Assembly: GCF_001591825.1 (NCBI RefSeq)
Contig: NZ_BCVQ01000011.1
Span: forward strand, 44,769-108,768
Origin: Rossellomorea vietnamensis NBRC 101237
GTDB taxonomy: Bacteria; Bacillota; Bacilli; Bacillales; Bacillaceae_B
DNA: 64,000 bases
Reading direction: 5' to 3'
A model generated the notes under the pieces. The model did not search any database. It was not told where the DNA came from and saw only the letters and a program-made list of their open reading frames with translations. The position numbers and the translations under genes are program-made. Positions 59,097-64,000 of this stretch are shown one piece after another (the stretch's first letter is position 1; each line of letters starts with the position of its first letter).

Positions 59097-59175
59097 AAAA
59101 AGACGATTTTCTTATGTGATCAAACATAAAATATATTTTCAAAGGGGGTAAACATACAATACAAGGATGAACGAG

Positions 59176-59760
59176 TCAAAAATAATGTAATATCTTTTTA
59201 ATGGAATCCCTTAGTAACACAACTCGGCCATATTCCATCAGAATATGCTTTGTGATCGTCGAGTGTTGACCATATTCGGCGCAAATCGCTTCAAGGACGA
59301 AACTGTCGCCTTCAAGCAAATTCTCTATAAGTACGTAATACTTTTTTTCATAGTGAAAAATACTGCATTGAATGAGGGAATGGCTCAGCTTTCCCATCTC
59401 ATTGATCCGTTTGAGAAGGTTGAGTAAGTCCTCGAAATCATTGAAATACACGAGAACATCGTGATCGTTCATGGATTTCATCATTTCGGTACCTTCTTCC
59501 CAGTCGGAAAAGTCATCCTCAGACTCCAACGTGAGGATCAGACAGATTTCCTGGTCATCAAAGGATTCAATCTCCACTGTGATTTCCATTTGTGTTTCGA
59601 TGCCGAACTTCCCTTGTACTTCATCTAACATGTCTTCGAACAGATCATGCCACATATAGGAATCTTTCCATTGGTCCTGTTCAAATAACCCTTTTTGTTC
59701 CAACTCTTCTACACTAATGGAAAATTTTATTTTATTGTCCGAAATTCTTTCGAGCTTCAT
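59176..59760 (-). CDS. mecB: MecA-family ClpC adaptor (MecB/YpbH)
   Basis: Adaptor delivering substrates to ClpCP. The 194-residue protein has the N-terminal MKLERISDNKIKFSISVEEL substrate-binding part and the C-terminal ClpC-binding domain; both halves fit MecA/YpbH. Very acidic linker (ESEDDFSDWEEG). Start is set by homologues; upstream 12 codons are discarded. Lies between gudB and ypbG as in B. subtilis, except for the inserted MerR gene. Confidence 0.88.
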   Translation of the reverse strand: MKLERISDNKIKFSISVEELEQKGLFEQDQWKDSYMWHDLFEDMLDEVQGKFGIETQMEITVEIESFDDQEICLILTLESEDDFSDWEEGTEMMKSMNDHDVLVYFNDFEDLLNLLKRINEMGKLSHSLIQCSIFHYEKKYYVLIENLLEGDSFVLEAICAEYGQHSTITKHILMEYGRVVLLRDSIKKILHYF

Positions 59761-59828
59761 CTTCGTACCCCCTAGAGTGTGACGATTTATCATCATACTA
59801 TGTAAGGGGCAAAAAACAGTGCATGCTC

Positions 59829-60740
59829 TTATAATTTACTTTTGAGCCAATGTTCCCATTCGGATTTGGATTGTCCCACGATGTGTTCATCAAATTCTGC
59901 TTTTACGTCTTTGGGCAGATGATCGACGGCGAAACCGCCCATTCCGATTACGAGATCCTTCCGCTCTGTCTTTAAGGATGTAACGAGTGAAAGAAGGTTA
60001 TCCACATTTTCAAACAGTGTGCACGAGAAGAATAAAAACTTTGGATCCACTTCATCCAATACGACCTCAATATCATTCTCTTTTATGCTCGATCCCAGAT
60101 AGATGACTTCAAACCCCTTCCTTCGTACGTAAAGGGTGAAAATCAATAATCCTAATTCATGCCATTCTCCAGGGCCGCAGACAGCGACTACCTTGGGTAA
60201 TATCCCGTTATGTGGGAAAGAATGCATGATGATACCGATACGGGACCTGAGGATGGAAGTGGCAAAGTGCTCATGGGCCGTTGTGATTTCATCATTTTCC
60301 CATAAATCACCGATCCTGACCAGGAGGCTGCCGAGAATGTCGATGACCACTTTGTCGATGGTATACACCGAAAACGACTGGTTGATCAATTCATGGGCTT
60401 TCGTTTCATCAAAACTCAATAAAGCCTTCAAGAGATCATCGGAAATCGTCTGGGTACGATCCTTCTGTTCAGAGGATGTGATTTCATTCTCTTCCAGCTC
60501 CTGTTTGTCCAGTAACGCAACGGCCTGGCTGATGGTAAAGCCTTGATCGACCTTTTCAACCAGCCATTTCAATATATTTAAATGTTGTTCGGTATACAAA
60601 CGGTGCCCGGATTCATTCCGCACAGGAGCAATGATCTGGTATCTTCTCTCCCATGCCCTCAATGTTCCAGGTTGAATCCCTAATATGGTAGACACAGCCT
60701 TAATGTTGTATTTGCCTTCCAACTTTTTATCATTGCTCAT
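59829..60740 (-). CDS. MerR-family regulator with CarH-type adenosylcobalamin-binding domain
   Basis: A 303-residue protein: MerR winged helix (about 10-78, with PGTLRAWERRYQII), helical bundle (95-180) and B12-binding domain (183-303). It matches the CarH signature in full: W147-x9-E157-H158, E192-x-H194-x2-G197, then 41 residues to S239-x-T241, then 26 to G268-G269. CarH proteins bind adenosylcobalamin, repress in the dark and release DNA on light, usually for carotenoid genes. His194 would be the lower axial ligand; the residue after W147 is Glu, not the His seen in Thermus CarH. GGGGGACT precedes the ATG. No pigment genes are in this window, so its targets are unknown. Absent at this place in B. 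subtilis. Confidence 0.88.
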   Translation of the reverse strand: MSNDKKLEGKYNIKAVSTILGIQPGTLRAWERRYQIIAPVRNESGHRLYTEQHLNILKWLVEKVDQGFTISQAVALLDKQELEENEITSSEQKDRTQTISDDLLKALLSFDETKAHELINQSFSVYTIDKVVIDILGSLLVRIGDLWENDEITTAHEHFATSILRSRIGIIMHSFPHNGILPKVVAVCGPGEWHELGLLIFTLYVRRKGFEVIYLGSSIKENDIEVVLDEVDPKFLFFSCTLFENVDNLLSLVTSLKTERKDLVIGMGGFAVDHLPKDVKAEFDEHIVGQSKSEWEHWLKSKL

Positions 60741-60774
60741 AAATAGTCCCCCAAGTATTTCTCATCTCTCTAAA

Positions 60775-60804
60775 ATTATAACCCGAGAAACCTCATTGTG
60801 TAAA
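60775..60804 (-). promoter_or_regulatory. SigA-type promoter of the CarH-like gene, with possible operator
   Basis: Minus-strand TTTACA (60799-60804), 18-base spacer, TATAAT (60775-60780). Two TACA elements nine bases apart (TACAAATTTTACA) overlap the -35 region and could be a binding site for the regulator itself; this last part is inference. Confidence 0.6.
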
Positions 60805-60837
60805 ATTTGTATAGGTAATGAATAACATTTGTTCATT

Positions 60838-61602
60838 TCAACCTTTATCTATCATCACCAAGTGGGTTTCCGCCGGGGCACCCAGCCGCAAAGGAACAGC
60901 GGTGGTCCCGTAGCCATTGCTTACTAATAGGGTGGTCTCCGGGAGAGTTTCAAGTCTTCCTTTTTTATACATCCCCCAACCGAACAGACGAATCTGCCCC
61001 CCGTGTGTATGTCCGCTTATCATGAAGTCGATTCCGTCTTCTTTCCGAACTTGATTCACAAGTCTTGGATCATGACTGATCAAAAGGTTGAATTCATCAG
61101 GGTGTACCCCTTCAAGTGAAGCCTCATAATTTGCCCGCTGGGTACTTGCGTCATCCACCCCTATCAAGTTCAAGACACCGTTATGAACCTTTACCTTCAC
61201 TGAGGAATTGACGATTTCGATGATTCCTTTTTTCTTGAATATTTGTTTTAACCTGCTCGTATTCACTTCATAATCATTATTTCCCCATATGAAATAAACG
61301 CTTCCCAAAGTCAGGAGTTTGTCAAGATTTCGTTCGACCCTGGAAAAAGGCACTCCTTTTTCCAACAGGTCCCCGCCGATAATGACAAGATCCGTTTTCC
61401 CTCTCACTTCTTCAATGATTTCATTTGAAATTTCCCGTTTATGTATATCAGAAATAAAAAAAAGGGAGACAGGCTTCATCTGTCGGGGAAAGTGAGGCAG
61501 CTTAACCTCTTCAATCTTTACAACGTTACGTCGGGCTTCATATACCATATAAAAGAGGAGGCTGACTCCCCCTGCCAATAAAATCATACTAATTTCAAGC
61601 AT
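60838..61602 (-). CDS. ypbG: Membrane-anchored metallophosphoesterase YpbG
   Basis: A 254-residue protein with an N-terminal membrane segment (1-22) and all calcineurin-like motifs: SDIHKREIS, GGDLLEKG, WGNNDYE (GNHD variant), ISHDP and SGHTHGGQ. Substrate unknown. Overlaps the upstream membrane gene by eight bases. Confidence 0.9.
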   Translation of the reverse strand: MLEISMILLAGGVSLLFYMVYEARRNVVKIEEVKLPHFPRQMKPVSLFFISDIHKREISNEIIEEVRGKTDLVIIGGDLLEKGVPFSRVERNLDKLLTLGSVYFIWGNNDYEVNTSRLKQIFKKKGIIEIVNSSVKVKVHNGVLNLIGVDDASTQRANYEASLEGVHPDEFNLLISHDPRLVNQVRKEDGIDFMISGHTHGGQIRLFGWGMYKKGRLETLPETTLLVSNGYGTTAVPLRLGAPAETHLVMIDKG

Positions 61603-61978
61603 TGTGGCCTCCTTGACGGCGAAAATCTATTGAAATGATACCATAAAAAATGGCTGAACAGGAAAAAATCATCGTTTGCCATATGCCATACCCGCTCAAC
61701 ACGTAGATCACCGCTAAGTGAAATGGAATGAGGATCGATTCTTTATGTAGTTTTCCATTCCATAATTGAAGGACAGAATAGAATTCAGCTTTCAGTATAT
61801 TCACCTGGACCATGACCCCGATCATAAAAGCAATGGACGCAGCGAAGAACTGTACAGGATTGAGAACCATTTCCACAATGAATTCCGGATTTGTAAATCG
61901 TTCGGATGCCGGAAACCATGTAATGAATAAATACCCTAAAAGAAACGTCATTATCAGTTTCATGAAATGATTGATCAA
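61595..61978 (-). CDS. Hypothetical integral membrane protein
   Basis: A 127-residue protein with four hydrophobic segments (roughly 7-25, 38-60, 75-95, 98-115). I do not recognise the family. The best start is TTG 61978 with GGGAGG seven bases upstream; the ribosome site lies inside the terminator stem of the preceding CBS gene. An ATG five codons upstream and one five codons downstream are less well placed. Coupled to ypbG. Confidence 0.7.
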   Translation of the reverse strand: MINHFMKLIMTFLLGYLFITWFPASERFTNPEFIVEMVLNPVQFFAASIAFMIGVMVQVNILKAEFYSVLQLWNGKLHKESILIPFHLAVIYVLSGYGIWQTMIFSCSAIFYGIISIDFRRQGGHNA

Positions 61979-62013
61979 AAAAATCCCTCCCATAAATCTT
62001 ATGAGAGGGATTT
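61974..62013 (-). terminator. Terminator downstream of the CBS-domain gene
   Basis: AATCCCTC with CATAA pairs with TTATG and GAGGGATT, then seven T on the minus strand. The descending arm contains the ribosome site of the next gene. Confidence 0.75.
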
Positions 62014-62037
62014 TGTTTCATACAGGGATTTATTAAA

Positions 62038-62673
62038 TTATTCATCTTCATGGATATCGAGAATCCGAAAACCTGATTTTTCTAACTTATGAAGAAATTT
62101 ATCCATATTGTCCTTCTTTTCCACCTTCAGGACAATACGACGTAATAATTTATCGGATTCATCGAATGTTACAAGGGATATCACTGATTCTGAATATTGT
62201 TGGATGATGTCACCGAGCCTCGCGATCCGCCCTTCCGTTTCTACAGAAGAGAAAGCGATGCGGACTCCCTTCTGGTCCATGCCGAATGCACTCCTGAATT
62301 GATCCAGGACGTCGAAGCGTGTAACGAGTCCCAGGAACTTATTATTTTCTGCCACCACCGGGAGGATCGGCGAATCCTTTAATTCGATCAATGCATTTTC
62401 AAATACATCCTTTTCGGTTATATATTTGTCCGAATCCGTGATGATATCACTGACCTTTTTCTCTTTGAGAAAGGATTCCTTGTCCATTCCGGAAAGGAAG
62501 AAGCTTTGATAGATATTGTAACGGGTCGCTACGCCTTTAAACTCTTCATTCGAAAGGACAGGTACCCCGTCGATTTTATGGTGTTCAAGCACCGTCAGCG
62601 TCTTTTCAACTGAATCGTTTACATCCACCACATAGCATTTGTGTTTCGGTATCATGGCATTTTTAACAAACAT
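62038..62673 (-). CDS. Tandem CBS-domain protein with C-terminal ACT-like domain
   Basis: A 211-residue soluble protein: two CBS motifs (about 5-55, HHKIDGVPVLSNEEFKGVAT; and 75-130, DSPILPVVAENNKFLGLVTR) followed by a C-terminal domain of 70 residues patterned like ACT (GRIARLGDIIQQYSESVISL). Such proteins sense nucleotides. AGGTGGTCAA precedes the ATG. Specific role unknown; not present at this place in B. subtilis. Confidence 0.8.
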   Translation of the reverse strand: MFVKNAMIPKHKCYVVDVNDSVEKTLTVLEHHKIDGVPVLSNEEFKGVATRYNIYQSFFLSGMDKESFLKEKKVSDIITDSDKYITEKDVFENALIELKDSPILPVVAENNKFLGLVTRFDVLDQFRSAFGMDQKGVRIAFSSVETEGRIARLGDIIQQYSESVISLVTFDESDKLLRRIVLKVEKKDNMDKFLHKLEKSGFRILDIHEDE

Positions 62674-62761
62674 TTGACCACCTCATCATTAATTTCCTAC
62701 ATCTTAAGTATTCAACATTTCCCTTGTATTTCCCTTCATTCTAATGAATTTATATAAATTA

Positions 62762-62790
62762 ACATGTTCCCATTCCTCCAATCATATGTT
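62762..62790 (+). promoter_or_regulatory. Possible SigE promoter for cotJAB
   Basis: ACATGTT, 14-base spacer, CATATGTT; compared with SigE KMATATT/CATANANT this is five of seven and seven of eight at constrained positions. cotJ is SigE-dependent in B. subtilis. Weak call. Confidence 0.3.
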
Positions 62791-62824
62791 GTTACGAAGG
62801 AATTCATTTAAAGGAGGAATCGGT

Positions 62825-63046
62825 ATGCATGAATTCTATAAAGCATATTATCCGTATATAAGTCCCTATGACCCGTGTAAGCCGATTACACGGAAGATCT
62901 ATTCGACTCCCCCAAACCTGTATCTTGGGTTTCAACCACCAAATTTAGAACAATATACCCCTAAAGAGGCATTGCAGAAAGGGACACTGTGGAAAGTATT
63001 TTATGATCCGTATTATAGTCCCTACGAAAAAGCGAAGGGAGAGTGA
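62825..63046 (+). CDS. cotJA: Spore coat associated protein CotJA
   Basis: A 73-residue Tyr/Pro-rich protein (YKAYYPYISPYDPCKPI near the start, VFYDPYYSPYEKAKGE at the end) matching CotJA, a component needed to place CotJC in the inner coat. AAAGGAGGAATC precedes the ATG; an upstream 27-codon extension has no ribosome site. Six bases before cotJB. Confidence 0.92.
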   Translation: MHEFYKAYYPYISPYDPCKPITRKIYSTPPNLYLGFQPPNLEQYTPKEALQKGTLWKVFYDPYYSPYEKAKGE

Positions 63047-63052
63047 TCCCAT

Positions 63053-63313
63053 ATGAAACAGCTTCCCGCCCATTATTATGAAGTGTTGGAAGAACTGCAG
63101 GCGGTCGATTTCGTCATTGTCGACCTCACTCTGTACCTTGATACCCACCCGGAAGATCATGAGGCCATCTCACAGTACAATATGTATGTCAAAACCCGAA
63201 AACAAATTAAAAAGAAATTTGAAAAGGAATTCGGCCCCCTGACCCATTTTGGGTACAGCTACTCCAATTACCCGTGGGATTGGAAGGAAGCACCCTGGCC
63301 ATGGCAAGTGTGA
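63053..63313 (+). CDS. cotJB: Spore coat protein CotJB
   Basis: An 86-residue protein matching CotJB: LPAHYYEVLEELQAVDFVIVD at the start and a WPWQV end. GGGAGAGTG precedes the ATG. The manganese catalase-like cotJC that normally follows is missing; a hairpin follows and then ypbF on the other strand. Confidence 0.92.
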   Translation: MKQLPAHYYEVLEELQAVDFVIVDLTLYLDTHPEDHEAISQYNMYVKTRKQIKKKFEKEFGPLTHFGYSYSNYPWDWKEAPWPWQV

Positions 63314-63340
63314 GGGATGTGCATGTCTGTTAAAGCCACT

Positions 63341-63372
63341 CCCAGTGCTTCCCTTTAAGCACTGGGTTCTCA
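63341..63372 (+). terminator. Terminator after cotJB
   Basis: Perfect 10-bp stem CCCAGTGCTT / AAGCACTGGG with a six-base loop, followed by TTCTCATTT. Confidence 0.75.
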
Positions 63373-63825
63373 TTTACTGCCATGGAACAGATTGATATCC
63401 CATTCTTTCTTCATCTTATCGTATACATGATGCCTCTTTTTCCACGCTTCTTCTTTCCATAAATCTTTACTGCGATCGATGATTTCGCATCTTAATGCAT
63501 GAAATTCTTTTTCTTTCTTTTCCTTCTTTTCATATAGAATTTTGGCAGCACCGAATAGCACAACCAAAAAAAGGACCATTAATAAATGAATGGAATCTGA
63601 TACAAAGCTTGAGAACATGGCGGCAAATGAGTATGAATAAGGGTCCAACACGAACTTCGTCAAATAATATAGAAAAAAGAAGGACGCAAACATTGCCCCC
63701 CATAATATATAGAGGTGAAGAGCCTTCGCCCTATCAAATTTTTGTTTCTTCTCAATCAGGTTATAGAGCATTTGCTCCGTTGCCTGATCTGTCCACTCCC
63801 CAAATTCCTTTCCTCCACGGTCCAT
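63370..63825 (-). CDS. ypbF: DUF2663 membrane protein YpbF
   Basis: A 151-residue protein with two membrane segments (about 43-62 and 82-103) between charged ends; WTDQATEQMLYNLIEKKQKFD at the start fits YpbF/DUF2663. Function unknown. GAGTGGATAAGG precedes the ATG. Restores the B. subtilis order after the inserted cotJAB and CBS genes. Confidence 0.85.
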   Translation of the reverse strand: MDRGGKEFGEWTDQATEQMLYNLIEKKQKFDRAKALHLYILWGAMFASFFFLYYLTKFVLDPYSYSFAAMFSSFVSDSIHLLMVLFLVVLFGAAKILYEKKEKKEKEFHALRCEIIDRSKDLWKEEAWKKRHHVYDKMKKEWDINLFHGSK

Positions 63826-64000
63826 CCTTATCCACTCCTCCCCTCCTTAAAGCATATGAGCATGTCCAGGGAGATAGAATCAGCACATGAAAAAGATGCT
63901 GGGACAAGGTGTTTAGTTAAAAGAAAAACCGAACGATCATCGAAATCTTTCGGATCTATCATTTAGCTGTTTACGTAAATACTGCTGTTTGGGATGTAGT
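63826..64000. other. Window end, no gene assigned
   Basis: The last 175 bases contain no frame with a ribosome site. The stretch GATGCTGGGACAAGGTG (about 63894-63910) resembles intergenic GCTGGGACA sequences that recur in Bacillaceae; only one copy is visible here, so this is tentative. The promoter of ypbF should lie here. Confidence 0.3.

Noticed and set aside
58865..59098. 77-codon frame overlapping the gudB start
   Set aside because: It covers the gudB promoter and runs into gudB in another frame; no ribosome site or similarity.

Overview
The window reads as a chromosomal segment from an aerobic, endospore-forming member of the Bacillaceae (low-to-moderate GC, Bacillus subtilis-like gene content). 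From memory of the B. subtilis 168 map, the order ponA/ypoC/nth/dnaD/asnS/aspB/ypmBA/dinG/panDCB/birA/cca/bshA/bshB1/mgsA/dapB/ypjD-A/qcrCBA/ypiFBA/aro genes/cheR/ndk/hepT/menG/hepS/mtrB/folE/hbs/spoIVA/yphFE/gpsA/der/seaA/yphA/fni/ypfD/cmk/ypfBA/ypeB/sleB/prsW/ypdA/gudB/mecB/ypbG/ypbF matches almost throughout. Sporulation genes (spoIVA, ypeB, sleB, prsW, cotJAB, seaA, ypjB), bacillithiol genes (bshA, bshB1, ypdA) and a menaquinol oxidising bc complex support this. Species cannot be fixed from sequence alone.

Layout. 1-9.6 kb: tail of a class A penicillin-binding protein, DNA repair and replication (nth, dnaD, dinG), asnS, aspB, small ypm genes and one odd secreted metallo-beta-lactamase-fold relic. 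9.6-17.5 kb: pantothenate operon panBCD with an elaborate leader, birA, cca, bacillithiol genes, methylglyoxal synthase, dapB and a MazG-like hydrolase. 17.6-25.7 kb: YitT transporter-like protein, YugP-type protease, ypjB/ypjA, the qcrABC respiratory genes and ypiFBA. 25.7-33.1 kb: aromatic amino acid supraoperon aroF-aroB-aroH-hisC-tyrA-aroA, here without the trpEDCFBA block, followed by a degenerate amidohydrolase. 33.2-38.3 kb: cheR, ndk, menaquinone side chain and ring methylation (hepS-menG-hepT), TRAP regulator and folE. 38.4-46.8 kb: hbs, spoIVA, yphFE, gpsA, der and a spore membrane module. 47-54 kb: fni, an S1 protein, plsC, cmk, a PilZ protein and germination genes ypeB/sleB. 54-64 kb: accessory-rich stretch with a coiled-coil protein, prsW, asparaginase, ypdA, active-type gudB with a perfect cre box, mecB, a CarH-like B12 photoreceptor regulator, ypbG, a membrane protein, a CBS protein, cotJAB without cotJC, and ypbF.

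Genes that cooperate: menaquinone synthesis (hepS, menG, hepT) feeds the qcr complex; bshA/bshB1 make bacillithiol that ypdA helps keep reduced; tyrA, hisC and aroA share chorismate-derived pathways; ypeB is needed for sleB deposition in spores; prsW and mecB act on regulated proteolysis.

Most interesting: (1) a MerR-type protein at 59829-60740 that matches the full CarH adenosylcobalamin signature; (2) a mutually exclusive antiterminator/terminator in the panB leader; (3) an exact 21-bp period repeat at 46901-46993; (4) a nested inverted-repeat element upstream of ypiF-qcrABC; (5) two degenerate enzyme folds that lost their metal ligands; (6) loss of the trp block while TRAP is retained.
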